Source: Corallococcus silvisoli
GTDB lineage: Bacteria > Myxococcota > Myxococcia > Myxococcales > Myxococcaceae
Assembly: GCF_009909145.1 (NCBI RefSeq)
Contig: NZ_JAAAPJ010000013.1
Span: 124,001 to 188,000, forward strand
Direction of reading: 5' to 3'
DNA: 64,000 nucleotides
Positions 26,214 through 35,000 of this stretch are shown here, piece by piece. A program made the position numbers and the translations under genes. Each line of letters starts with the position of its first letter. Position 1 is the stretch's first letter. The notes beneath the pieces were generated by a model that had not been told where the DNA came from, did not search any database, and saw only the letters and a list, made by a program, of their open reading frames with translations.

Positions 26214-27092
26214 ATGAGCCCTTCGCGCGAGGCGACGGCGATCCTCTTCGGGCGCAACCCGCACCAGCCAGACCCCTTCGACGTGGAGGCCGACGCGGCG
26301 GAGGCCCTGGGTGTGGACACGTATCAGGCGGACCTCTCCGCCCTGCTGTCCAGGGACGCCGAGCGGGCGCTCAGCGGGGTGCCGGAGCGAGGGCGGCTGC
26401 GGCTGCTGTACCGGGGCTGGATGCTCACGGAGGAGGAGTACGGAGCGCTCGACGAAGCGGTGGCGGCGCTGGGGCACCGGCTGATGACGACGCCAGAGCA
26501 GTACGCCGCCGCGCACTACCTGCCCCGCTGGTATCCGCGCCTCGCCCGCTACACCGCGCGCTCCGTCTGGACGGAGGGGACGGACGTGGCGGAGGCGTGG
26601 CATGCGGCGCGGCGGCTCGGGCCGTCGCCGTGGATCGTGAAGGACCACGTGAAGTCCGCGAAGGAGCGCTGGGCGGAGGCGTGCTTCGTGCCCGCGGACG
26701 CCACGCGCGAGGACTTCGAGCGCGTCTGCCTGAACCTGCTCGACGCGCGAGGCGACCGCTTCGAGCGCGGCTTCGTGGTGCGCCGCTTCCTGCCGCTCAA
26801 GGTCTACGGGCGCACGCCCGAGGGGCCCGCGCACCTGGAGTTCCGGCTGTTCTTCGGCCGGGGCCGGCTGCTCGCGGCGGAGCCGTACCACGAGTTCGAC
26901 GTGGAGGTGCCTGACTTCTCCGCCTTCGCGCCGCTGGGCCAGCGCATCGCGTCTCCGTTCTTCACGCTGGACGTCGCGATGCTGGAGGACGGGGGCTGGG
27001 CGGTGGTGGAGGTGAATGACGGCGGCGTCTCCGGCCTGCCGCCGGGGCTCGATCCCCGCGACCTCTTCGCCGCGCTGCTCGGCATCCGGTAG
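26214..27092 (+). CDS. ATP-grasp domain protein (R2K-like)
   Basis: 292 residues from ATG 26214, preceded by CGGAGG. The C-terminal two thirds match the R2K-type ATP-grasp family: PWIVKDHVKSAKERW provides the ATP-binding lysines, RGFVVRRFLPL and EFRLFFGRGRLLAAEP the central sheet, and VVEVNDGGVSGLPPG the metal-binding E/N motif. Such enzymes join a carboxylate to an amine via an acyl-phosphate, probably modifying a peptide or protein in the cytoplasm. No partner biosynthetic genes are adjacent, so the substrate is unknown. It is divergent from the beta-lactamase-like gene. Confidence 0.82.
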   Translation: MSPSREATAILFGRNPHQPDPFDVEADAAEALGVDTYQADLSALLSRDAERALSGVPERGRLRLLYRGWMLTEEEYGALDEAVAALGHRLMTTPEQYAAAHYLPRWYPRLARYTARSVWTEGTDVAEAWHAARRLGPSPWIVKDHVKSAKERWAEACFVPADATREDFERVCLNLLDARGDRFERGFVVRRFLPLKVYGRTPEGPAHLEFRLFFGRGRLLAAEPYHEFDVEVPDFSAFAPLGQRIASPFFTLDVAMLEDGGWAVVEVNDGGVSGLPPGLDPRDLFAALLGIR

Positions 27093-27142
27093 CCTGGAAG
27101 GCAGGTCCCGCCGCTGGAGGACCGGTGTTAGCGTCCACGGCC

Positions 27143-28477
27143 ATGATGGACACCGCTCCCCGGCGACGGGGTTTGCTCCCGCGCCTCGCCGCCCTCCTGC
27201 TGCTCGGACTCGCCGCGTGCGGCGGCTGTCAGCGGACGGATGCCGAGCGCGCCGCGAAGGAGCGCGCGGAGATCGACCAGCGCATGCGCGACTCGGTCGC
27301 GCTCGTGCCCTACCGCGCGCTCAAGCTCACCCTGCGCGCGGACGGCGACCCGAAGGCCCCGGAGGAGGTCGCGCTGCTGTGGAAGGCCCTGGCCGAGACG
27401 CGCGCCCTGCCGGACAAGCCCCTCACGGACGAGGCGACGCGCGCGGCGGCCCGCACGTACCTGGACCTGGGCATCGCCTTCTATAAGGCGCGCAAGGCGC
27501 TCCAGACGCGCGACGAGGACGAATTTCCCCTGCTGTGGTCCCGGTGGGCCCCCACCTCCACGCCCCCCACGGCCTATGACGCGGGCCAGGAGCACGCCCT
27601 CTTCGCGGCCCTCTGGCTGCTGCTGGACGCCGCCGAGCGCTCCGACCGCGTCCCCGCCACGGAGCTCGTCTTCTACGAGCTGTCGCGCGCCACGCCCGCG
27701 CCCACCTGGCCCCCGTCCATGCGCGTCGCGGTGCGCGCGAACCGGGGGCTCTCCTTCTGCCTCGGCGGCTACCACTACGCCGCCGAGGAGGAGCTGACCG
27801 CCTTCCTCACCGAAGCCGAGCAGCTCCCCCCGGACGAATTCCCCGCCCTGCGGGACACCACGCCGGCGCAGTCACGCGAGGCGGCGCTCGCCGCGGGACA
27901 CTTCCTGCGCGCGTGGAACCGCATGGGCCTGAAGCGTGAACGCGCCGCGGAGGACGACATCGAGCAGGGCCTGCGCTCACTCCAGGCGCTGGGGGTGGAG
28001 AACGAGCTGACGTGGTGGGGCTGGGCCCTCATCCACACCCGGCGCGGACGCTACGAGGACGCCGCGGCGTCGCTCGACCGGCTCGCCGCCAGCCCCTTCC
28101 TGCAAGAGACGGAGCAGCGCGAGGTGCACGACAGCGCGGAGGCCTTGCGCAAGCACGGCGACAGCCTGCCGCTGTTCCAGCAGACGCGCGCGGGCCTGCT
28201 CCTGGGAAGGGCCCTGCTGGCGCGCGCGGGAGGCCTGGAGCACGTGCTCACCGTGGTGCTCGGCCCCGAGCGGGCGAAGCAGCTCTACGCCCCGCTGCGC
28301 TGGATGGACCGCGTGCGGCAGGGCACCGCGAAGCTCTCTCCGGAGCAGGTGGCCCAGGGCGCGGGCGAAACGCTCGACCGCGCCCGGGAGGCGGGGAGCC
28401 GTGGCTGGAAGGCCCTCCAGCAGCGCCTGGACGACGCGGTCCCGGACAAGGCCACGGCCCAGGACGGCCCCCCATGA
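27143..28477 (+). CDS. Putative lipoprotein with helical (TPR-like) repeats
   Basis: 444 residues from ATG 27143; a GTG six codons earlier and a second ATG are alternatives. The signal peptide ends in a lipobox (GLAAC). The mature protein is almost wholly alpha-helical with TPR-like helical pairs, e.g. ARTYLDLGIAFYKARKAL and YEDAAASLDRLAASPFL, suggesting a protein-interaction scaffold in the cell envelope. I do not recognise a named family. It starts 50 bp after the ATP-grasp gene on the same strand and may be cotranscribed. Confidence 0.8.
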   Translation: MMDTAPRRRGLLPRLAALLLLGLAACGGCQRTDAERAAKERAEIDQRMRDSVALVPYRALKLTLRADGDPKAPEEVALLWKALAETRALPDKPLTDEATRAAARTYLDLGIAFYKARKALQTRDEDEFPLLWSRWAPTSTPPTAYDAGQEHALFAALWLLLDAAERSDRVPATELVFYELSRATPAPTWPPSMRVAVRANRGLSFCLGGYHYAAEEELTAFLTEAEQLPPDEFPALRDTTPAQSREAALAAGHFLRAWNRMGLKRERAAEDDIEQGLRSLQALGVENELTWWGWALIHTRRGRYEDAAASLDRLAASPFLQETEQREVHDSAEALRKHGDSLPLFQQTRAGLLLGRALLARAGGLEHVLTVVLGPERAKQLYAPLRWMDRVRQGTAKLSPEQVAQGAGETLDRAREAGSRGWKALQQRLDDAVPDKATAQDGPP

Positions 28478-28554
28478 GTCGCCCACGCGGCGCCTCGCAG
28501 GGCTGAGTAATCCAGGATATCTTTTCTATCAAACTTGTCCTGGAGGAGTCTGTG

Positions 28555-28959
28555 ATGAAGCGTTTCCTGTTCGTGGCGATGGCCGTGCTGGGATTGCAGG
28601 CGGTGGCGTGCGGCGGCCCGATGGATGCGGGCGAGCCCGGCGCGGAGCCGCCGGCGGCCGACGTCACGGCGATGTCCGTCTGTTCAACGACGTGCCCCGG
28701 GGGCGCGACCCTCTCCTGCACGGGCAACGTGTGCAACGCGGTGCAGGGCCAGTCGGTCACCTGTGACGGCCAGCGCAGCGACTGTCCCACGCTCCAGACG
28801 GTGACGTTCTACTGCGAGGCGGGGAACACCACGCTGAGCTGCAGTGGCTACTCCGTCCAGACGCTGCCCCCGCAGGGCAACAAGATCTGCGGCGGCGTTT
28901 CGTGCGACGGAGCCTCGACCTGGTGCCCGGCCTTCACCGACGACCGCGAGTGCTTCTGA
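28555..28959 (+). CDS. Cys-rich lipoprotein, paralogue of the gene at 42413
   Basis: 134 residues from ATG 28555 with GGAGGAG upstream; a GTG lies immediately before. The lipobox is AVACGGP. The mature part has about 13 cysteines in short spacings (CSTTC, CTGNVC, CGGVSC) and Ser/Thr-rich beta strands, likely a disulfide-stabilised domain outside the cytoplasm. It has the same length, the same ACGGP lipobox, and the same CSxxC-SG-x-T-LSC opening as the minus-strand lipoprotein 14 kb away. Its stop is 1 bp from the end of the converging gene. Function unknown. Confidence 0.82.
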   Translation: MKRFLFVAMAVLGLQAVACGGPMDAGEPGAEPPAADVTAMSVCSTTCPGGATLSCTGNVCNAVQGQSVTCDGQRSDCPTLQTVTFYCEAGNTTLSCSGYSVQTLPPQGNKICGGVSCDGASTWCPAFTDDRECF

Positions 28960-28960
28960 G

Positions 28961-30187
28961 TCAGGGCGTCGCCGCCTCGCCCAGCGCCTTCACGGGGTAG
29001 TGCCCCGGGGAGGCGCGGAAGCGGCGCTCCAGCTGGCCGGGCGCGAGCACGCCCCGCTCGAATAGCGCGAGCAGGAAGTCCTCGTAGGTGCCAGTCCGGG
29101 AGGAGCCGGCGCGCTTCAGCTCCTCGTAGAGCACGAAGGCCAGGACGTGGATGCCGTCATCGTGGTCCGCGAAGAACTCCGCGCCCGTGAGCGGCTGGCC
29201 GTCCCGCTTCCGCAGCAATCCCTCTCGCTCGCTGACGAAGACGTCGATGGCCTCCGCGCAGTCCTCCTCCGTCAGTCCGCGCGCCTCGGTGTAGCCGAAC
29301 GCGGGGTCATGCTCGCGCACGAGCCGCTGGAAGTAGGGGTCCGCCTCCAGCGCCGACAGCCGCTCGTCGAGAACACCCGCGCGCACGAAGGGCGGGTGCA
29401 GCAGCTCATGCGCCGCCGTCTTCACCGTGACGTCCATGGGGTAGGTGGCGTCCGTGAGGAAGTTCCATCCCGTCACCCGGATGCCATGCGGCCGGGCGAA
29501 CATGAGGACGTGCGCGTTCAGCGCGGCCACCTGGAGCTCCCGCCCCAGCACCTGCTCATCCCAGCCCACCACGTCATACGGGGCCACCTTCGCGGCCAGC
29601 CCCGCGATGGCCTGCTCCACCTTCGGCAGGTACTCCGCGCGCCAGATGCGCGCGAACCCGACGCGCTGGAGGAAGGCCAGCAACACGCCCAGGTCCTGCC
29701 GCACGTCCTCCATCTCCGCGAAGCCGTCCTCCTGGCCATACGTCGTGGCCAGGAAGGCCGCGCGCATCCTCCGCCACGCGGCGTCGTCCTCCACCGTCGC
29801 CGTCAGCCCGTCCACCGTCGTGGCCCCCGAGACCGAGAAGACGAGCGACAGGAAGGGGCCCACCATCTTCCCGCCCTGCTTCGCCATCCGCTCGGTGAGG
29901 TGCGCGAGCGCCGCCTGCTCCGGAGCGCCCAGCAGCGCGGAGAAGCGCTGGAACTCCGCCGGATAGTGGCGCGTGTAGAAGTCCTCGCCGCGCAGCAGGT
30001 TCAGCAGGCACAGGGCGTCATAGGCCTCCGACGGGCGGAGCACCCAGGGGGTGCGCCCCGCGTCCACGCGGTGCACCCCGGGCTCCCAGGGAGGAGGGAC
30101 GGGCCGTGTGCCCGCGCAGGCGGACAGCATCAGGGCCGCCAACAGCGCCCCGGCACGGCGGAAGAGGATCCACGATTCCGAAGTCAT
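28961..30187 (-). CDS. Lipoprotein with an HExxH zinc-protease-like motif
   Basis: 408 residues from ATG 30187. Lipobox LSACAG after a hydrophobic signal. The protein is mostly helical; near residue 260 it carries AAHELLHPPF, a zinc-metallopeptidase-type HExxH, and acidic residues ~55-70 positions later (TEEDCAEAIDVFVSERE) that could give a third ligand. No family is recognised, so peptidase activity is an inference. It lies 45 bp downstream of an AraC-type regulator gene on the same strand. Confidence 0.8.
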   Translation of the reverse strand: MTSESWILFRRAGALLAALMLSACAGTRPVPPPWEPGVHRVDAGRTPWVLRPSEAYDALCLLNLLRGEDFYTRHYPAEFQRFSALLGAPEQAALAHLTERMAKQGGKMVGPFLSLVFSVSGATTVDGLTATVEDDAAWRRMRAAFLATTYGQEDGFAEMEDVRQDLGVLLAFLQRVGFARIWRAEYLPKVEQAIAGLAAKVAPYDVVGWDEQVLGRELQVAALNAHVLMFARPHGIRVTGWNFLTDATYPMDVTVKTAAHELLHPPFVRAGVLDERLSALEADPYFQRLVREHDPAFGYTEARGLTEEDCAEAIDVFVSEREGLLRKRDGQPLTGAEFFADHDDGIHVLAFVLYEELKRAGSSRTGTYEDFLLALFERGVLAPGQLERRFRASPGHYPVKALGEAATP

Positions 30188-30232
30188 GGTCGCCAGCGTG
30201 GACCGGGCCCGCGCTCGCGTCTTGGACGAAAC

Positions 30233-31105
30233 CTACCGCCTGGAACGAGACGCAGGCCCCGCGAGCCGCCGGTACTCCGCCGGGGTCAGGTGCAGCCGGC
30301 GCCGAAACTCACGCGTCAGGTGGCTCTGGTCGCAGTAGCCCGCGTCGAGCGCGATGTCGCCGAGCGGCCGCTCCGTCTCGCGCAGCGCCCGGCCCGCCCG
30401 CTCCAGCCGCGAGCGCCGCAGGTACTCCGCGGGGCTGCACCGGTACGTCTGGCGGAACGCCCGGCCCAGCCGCAGGGGACTCACCCCCGCTTCCCGCGCC
30501 AGCGCCGCGAGCGTGGGCGGCGGCCCCCGGACCGCGTCGAGCCGCTCCTGGACGCGGCCCAGCCACGTCGGCGGGCCCCCTTCCTTGCGCGGCGCGGACG
30601 CGCGCACGGCCTCCGCCAGCAGCTCCAGCGACAACCCCTCGATGGCCAGCGCCGCCACGTCATCCGCGCGCCGGAACTCCTGGTAGACGCGCGCCCCCAA
30701 CGTGGACAGCCGCACCGACGAAAGCTCCATCCGGGGATCCAACCCCGCGACGAGCGGACACCGCACCCGCCAGTACGCCTCCGAGAAGTCGATGTTGAAG
30801 GTGCGCGTGCGCACGTCCCGGATGTGCTGCGCGTGCGCGAGCTCGGGCGCCTGGAAGGCGACCGACCGAGGAGTGCACTCCCGGGCGCGCCCCTCCACCA
30901 CGTCCGTGAAGCCCCCTTCCAGCGTGAGCCGGAAGCCCGCGTGGCGGTGCCGGTGCGGCGGCAACCGGACCCCGGGCGCGTAGGTGCTCTCCGTCAAGAC
31001 GAGCCCCGGCACCTCCACGCGCTGGAGGGGGGTGCCCAGGTAATGGCCGAAGTCGAGGACAGGTGCGGAGGACACCCCTCCTTCATGCACGGGACCCGGC
31101 TCCAT
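30233..31105 (-). CDS. AraC-family transcriptional regulator
   Basis: 290 residues from ATG 31105. An N-terminal cupin-like effector domain (~15-115; PPHRHRHAGFRLTL) is followed by a linker and the two helix-turn-helix motifs of AraC proteins (~190-285): LAALAREAGVSPLRLGRAFR and IALDAGYCDQSHLTREFRR, then LTPAEYRRL. The downstream lipoprotein with HExxH is 45 bp away and may be a target or operon partner. The effector is unknown. Confidence 0.92.
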   Translation of the reverse strand: MEPGPVHEGGVSSAPVLDFGHYLGTPLQRVEVPGLVLTESTYAPGVRLPPHRHRHAGFRLTLEGGFTDVVEGRARECTPRSVAFQAPELAHAQHIRDVRTRTFNIDFSEAYWRVRCPLVAGLDPRMELSSVRLSTLGARVYQEFRRADDVAALAIEGLSLELLAEAVRASAPRKEGGPPTWLGRVQERLDAVRGPPPTLAALAREAGVSPLRLGRAFRQTYRCSPAEYLRRSRLERAGRALRETERPLGDIALDAGYCDQSHLTREFRRRLHLTPAEYRRLAGPASRSRR

Positions 31106-31133
31106 TGCATCCCCGGCCTCCGATTCCGTCCGC

Positions 31134-32000
31134 TCACGGCTGGCCCGTGAGCCAGGAATACGCGTGGGGGTAGCGCCAGCGGATGAAGGCGCGCGCCAGC
31201 GGATTCATGCCCCAGTGGATGGGGATGGGGTCCACGACGAAGCCCAGCCCGTCCTCGAACGGCTCCAGCGGCGCCGCGTCGGACCCGTGCAGTCCCCCCA
31301 CGAGCGTCCGGGCTTCAAAGCGACGGCAGACCTGCGCGAACGCGTAGAGGAGGCCGGTGGAGATGTTCAGCGGCAGCGCCCAGCTTGCGTAGTACGCGCT
31401 GAAACCATACGCGACGCCGTCCACCACGTAGCCATCCAGGTAGCCGCCCAGCTTTCCATCCACCAGCCCCGCGAGCACGCACCAGTGGTCCGATACGAAG
31501 TAGCGCCGCAGGCTCTTGAGGTACTCGTCCAGGGTGGGAATCTTCTTGGGGCGTGTTCGCGTCAGCGCATCCCGGATGACGCCGTAGCCCTGCTCCAGGA
31601 GCAGTGACGGGCCGGTGAGCTGGACGATGCGCACCAGGCGCTGGCACTGGCGCAGCTCGCCGCGCCGGTCGGAATCCAGGTGCTGGACGTCATAGGTGTC
31701 CAGGTCGCGCAGCCGCGCCACGGGCACCTGGCCGGTGGCCGCGCTCGCCGTCTCCGGCGTCAGCGCCGCCCGGAAGCCCCAGGACAGCGGGGTGGGGGCC
31801 GTGGCCTCGTCGGGCGTCAGCCGCGCCAGCAGGTGCACCGGCTGGAAGAAGCCGGGCAGGCCTGACTGCTCCCAGTAGTGCCCCCGGTGGGAGATGACGC
31901 GGACACCCTCCTCGCGACGGCGCTCGGCCAGCTCCCGCTCCGTGAGGCACGTGAAGTGGGCCTCCGTGACCTCACGCAGTTGGGGAAGGGACAGGACCAT
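31134..32000 (-). CDS. Acyltransferase-like protein (GNAT/FemAB-type), cell-surface context
   Basis: 288 residues from ATG 32000. No signal peptide or membrane helix. The central part (YFVSDHWCVLAGLVDGKLGGYLDGYVVDGVAYGFSAY) resembles the acyl-CoA-binding core of GNAT/FemAB-like acyltransferases, where a substrate-modifying domain follows. Family assignment is weak. It is divergent from a GT4 glycosyltransferase gene and close to an aminotransferase gene, a context that fits modification of a surface sugar or lipid. The AraC-type gene lies 28 bp downstream on the same strand. Confidence 0.7.
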   Translation of the reverse strand: MVLSLPQLREVTEAHFTCLTERELAERRREEGVRVISHRGHYWEQSGLPGFFQPVHLLARLTPDEATAPTPLSWGFRAALTPETASAATGQVPVARLRDLDTYDVQHLDSDRRGELRQCQRLVRIVQLTGPSLLLEQGYGVIRDALTRTRPKKIPTLDEYLKSLRRYFVSDHWCVLAGLVDGKLGGYLDGYVVDGVAYGFSAYYASWALPLNISTGLLYAFAQVCRRFEARTLVGGLHGSDAAPLEPFEDGLGFVVDPIPIHWGMNPLARAFIRWRYPHAYSWLTGQP

Positions 32001-32361
32001 GGAAACCCCTCGACGAACGGCCGGGAGCGTCAGGAACGGGGGCGCGCCTTGACGCAGCCAGAGGGTATCGGGGCAGGCCTGGCGTCTGTCATTACCCCCG
32101 GAGGGAGGCGACGATGTCTTGATTCGGGCGCTCGCCCTCCACTCGGCCCTGGAGGATGGGCCCGGTGTCGCCTCGCTGGGGACCCCTAACGCGTTCCAGA
32201 CACTTGGCGCGCGGTGGGCTTACGCTCGCATCCGCGACCCCAAAGACTTGCGCCCCATGCAACGGGGCCTCCTCCGGGCCACGGTGTCATGCGTGAGCGC
32301 CTGCGCTGGGGGCCCGAGGTACGCCCCCATCCGCGGCCTTCACCCACAGGAGCCGCCTGAC
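32001..32361. other. 361-bp divergent intergenic region
   Basis: Region between the acyltransferase-like gene and the GT4 gene. The GT4 frame is open from 32119 but its upstream part has no family similarity. An AGGAG lies 9 bp before ATG 32362. I found no convincing -35/-10 pair at 16-18 bp spacing and no long inverted repeat; it presumably holds both promoters. Confidence 0.5.
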
Positions 32362-33585
32362 ATGCGCATCGTCTACCTGCACCAGCACTTCAACACGCCC
32401 ACCCCGCACGGGGACACACGCTCCTACGAGCTGGCCCGCAGGCTGGTCACCCTGGGCCACGAGGTCCACATGGTGACGTCCGACCCGCGCACGGACGGCG
32501 GCGCGGGCCGGGGCTGGCGCGAGTCCAACGAGAGCGGCATCCAGGTGCACTGGCTCCCGGCGCCCTCCAGCGGCGCGATGAGCTACACGGAGCGCGTCCG
32601 GACCTCGGGCCACTTCGCGCTCAACGCCACACGCCGCGCGGCGCGGCTGCCGGCGGACGTGTTCTTCGCCACCAGCACGCCGCTCACCATCGCGGTGCCG
32701 GGCATCGCCGCCTCGCGGTGGAACAAGCGCCCCATGGTCTTCGAGGTCCGCGACCTCTGGCCCGCCTTCCCCATCGCCGTGGGTGCCCTCAAGAGCCGCT
32801 CCGCCATCCTGGCCGCGCAGCTCCTGGAGAAGGCGGCCTACGCGGGCGCGGAGCACATCGTCGCGCTGTCCCCGGGGATGAAGGCCGGCGTGCAGGCGGC
32901 GGGCGTGGCTCCAGAGAAGATCACCATCATCCCCACCCTCTGCGACCCGGAGCGCTTCCAGGTGCCGGCGTCCGCGGGCGCGGAGTTCCGCCAGAGGCAT
33001 GCGTGGCTGGGGAACCGCCCCATGGTGCTGTACGCCGGCACGTTGGGGCTGGTGAACGGCGTGGACTACCTGGTCCGGGTGGCGGCGGAGATGCGCGAAT
33101 GGGACCCGGAGGTGCGCTTCGTCATCATGGGCCGGGGCCGCGAGGAGGCCTCGCTGCACGCGCTGGCGGAGGCGCTGGGCGTGAAGGACCAGAACCTCTT
33201 CTTCCTGCCTGGCGTGCCCAAGGAGCAGGTGCCCGCGCTGCTGAGCGCGGCCTCCCTGGCCATGTCCCTCTTCACTGACGTGACGGGCATGCAGGACACC
33301 TCCGCCAACAAGTTCTTCGACGTGCTCGCGGCGGGACGCCCGCTGGCGCTCAACTATGGAGGCTGGCAGGCGGAGCTGATGGACCGGGAGCCCTTCGGCC
33401 TGCGCCTGCCGCCCAAGGACATCCCCGCCGCGGCGCGCATGCTGGCGCGCCGGCTGCGCGACCCGAAGTGGCTCGCGGAGGCCGGGGCGCTGGCGAGCAG
33501 GCTGGGCCGGGAGCGCTACTCCGCGGACACCGCCGCCCAGCGGCTGGCGGAGGTGCTACAGCGCGCGGCCCGGGCCCGGTCATGA
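32362..33585 (+). CDS. Glycosyltransferase family 4 (WbuB-like)
   Basis: 407 residues from ATG 32362, where the family N-terminus MRIVYLHQHFNTP begins. GT-B fold: N-terminal Rossmann domain with GHEVHMVTSDP, then ALSPGMKAGVQAAG, and the nucleotide-sugar-binding C-terminal domain with VLYAGTLGLVNGVDYLV, FLPGVPKEQVPALL and the conserved D-TSANKFFDVLAAGRPL. Similar enzymes transfer N-acetylated amino sugars during O-antigen or capsule synthesis. It converges on a DegT-type sugar aminotransferase gene, supporting a surface-polysaccharide role. Confidence 0.93.
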   Translation: MRIVYLHQHFNTPTPHGDTRSYELARRLVTLGHEVHMVTSDPRTDGGAGRGWRESNESGIQVHWLPAPSSGAMSYTERVRTSGHFALNATRRAARLPADVFFATSTPLTIAVPGIAASRWNKRPMVFEVRDLWPAFPIAVGALKSRSAILAAQLLEKAAYAGAEHIVALSPGMKAGVQAAGVAPEKITIIPTLCDPERFQVPASAGAEFRQRHAWLGNRPMVLYAGTLGLVNGVDYLVRVAAEMREWDPEVRFVIMGRGREEASLHALAEALGVKDQNLFFLPGVPKEQVPALLSAASLAMSLFTDVTGMQDTSANKFFDVLAAGRPLALNYGGWQAELMDREPFGLRLPPKDIPAAARMLARRLRDPKWLAEAGALASRLGRERYSADTAAQRLAEVLQRAARARS

Positions 33586-33591
33586 CGAACC

Positions 33592-33618
33592 GCCCGGTGG
33601 AGCGCCACGCCACCGGGC
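33592..33618. terminator. Convergent terminator hairpin
   Basis: GCCCGGTGG (33592-33600) and CCACCGGGC (33610-33618) form a perfect 9-bp stem between the converging glycosyltransferase and aminotransferase genes. Confidence 0.65.
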
Positions 33619-33633
33619 CGCGCCCCCTGCCCG

Positions 33634-34785
33634 TCAACCCGTGGTCCGCAGCGCCTGTTTCCGGGGAGTGGCGCGAACCGCCTCCACCACCCGCTCCAGC
33701 TCCCGGGCCGTGAGGCTGGAGCCAGAAGGCAGGCACAGCCCCTGACGGAAGAGCTCCTCCGCCACGCAGCCCCGCCGCCGTTCGAAGTTCGCGAAGACGG
33801 GTTGCAGGTGCATGGGCTTCCACACCGGCCGCGCCTCGATGTTCTCCCGCTCGAGCGCGCTCCGCACCGCCTCCCGGTCCGCGCCGAACACCGCCGGGTC
33901 GATGGTGATGGCCGTCAGCCAGCGCGTATGCCGGCCCCACGGGGCCTCCGGCATGAACGCGATGCCGGGCAGGTCCTGGAAGGCGTTCGCGTAGAACGCG
34001 TGGTTCGCGCGGCGCGCCGCCACCCGGTCCTCCAGCACCTGCAACTGCCCCCGGCCAATCCCAGCCAGCACGTTGCTGAGCCGGTAGTTGTAGCCAATCT
34101 CCGAGTGCTGGCAGTGCGTCGCCGTGTCCCGGGCCTGCGTGGCCAGCTTGAGCGCGTGCCGGGCCAGCTCCCCGTCCGGCGACACCAGCATCCCGCCCCC
34201 GGACGTGGTGAGGATCTTATCGCCGTTGAACGAATAGATGCCCACCCGCCCCACGGTGCCCGGCACGCGGCCCTTGTACGTGCTGCCCAGGGCCTCCGCC
34301 GCGTCCTCCACCATGGGCACGCCGTAGCGGTCGCACGCGGCCAGGAGCGGATCCAGGTCCGCGCTCTGGCCGTAGAGGTGCACCACCACCACGGCGCGCG
34401 GCAGCCGGCCCACTCGGGCGCGCATCGCCAGCTCCTCCTCCAGCAGCACCGGGTCCATGTTCCAGGAGGTGCGCTCGCTGTCGATGAAGACGGGCGAAGC
34501 CCCCAGGTAGCGGATGGGGTTCACCGTCGCGGCGAAGGTGAGCGTGCTCACCAGCACGTCATCTCCGGGCCCCACGCCCAGCAACTGGAGCGCCAGGTGG
34601 AGCGCGGCCGTGCCGGAGCTCAGCGCGACCGCGTGCGGCGTGCCCACGCACCGGGCGAACTCATCCTGGAAGGCGTCCACGTGCGGCCCCAAGGGGGCGA
34701 TCCAATTGTTCTCGAACGCTTCGTCGACATAGCCGCGCTCGAGCGTGCCCATGTGGGGTGAGGACAGGTGGATGCGGGAGGACAT
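33634..34785 (-). CDS. DegT/DnrJ/EryC1/StrS-family PLP-dependent aminotransferase
   Basis: 383 residues from ATG 34785 (MSSRIHLSSPHMG). Family features are complete: ALSSGTAALHLAL at the PLP phosphate site, VEDAAEALGSTYKG, and FNGDKILTTSGGG with K190 as the PLP Schiff-base lysine. The enzyme transaminates a keto-sugar nucleotide to an amino sugar for surface polysaccharides or lipids. It converges with the GT4 gene. An in-frame extension upstream to 34929 has no family similarity. Confidence 0.94.
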   Translation of the reverse strand: MSSRIHLSSPHMGTLERGYVDEAFENNWIAPLGPHVDAFQDEFARCVGTPHAVALSSGTAALHLALQLLGVGPGDDVLVSTLTFAATVNPIRYLGASPVFIDSERTSWNMDPVLLEEELAMRARVGRLPRAVVVVHLYGQSADLDPLLAACDRYGVPMVEDAAEALGSTYKGRVPGTVGRVGIYSFNGDKILTTSGGGMLVSPDGELARHALKLATQARDTATHCQHSEIGYNYRLSNVLAGIGRGQLQVLEDRVAARRANHAFYANAFQDLPGIAFMPEAPWGRHTRWLTAITIDPAVFGADREAVRSALERENIEARPVWKPMHLQPVFANFERRRGCVAEELFRQGLCLPSGSSLTARELERVVEAVRATPRKQALRTTG

Positions 34786-35000
34786 GCGACTGGCTCCAAT
34801 CGGGGGGCCGGGGGCATGGCCCCGGTGAAGGCATGGAGCGTTCGCACACTCCCCTCCCCCGCGCGCTCGGGCCGGAGGAGGGGGGGTCTGTCCGCATTGT
34901 GGAACTGGGGCATGTCCGCAAAAAGCCACACGCGTCGCGCTCCTCCAGGGGGCCCATCCTTCCGGATGAGGGTGGAGGAATGGGGCCCTCGGGAGAGGTC

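Noticed and set aside
29147..31150. 667-residue plus-strand open frame
   Set aside because: Overlaps the lipoprotein and AraC genes on the other strand; no domain, Arg/His-rich composition.
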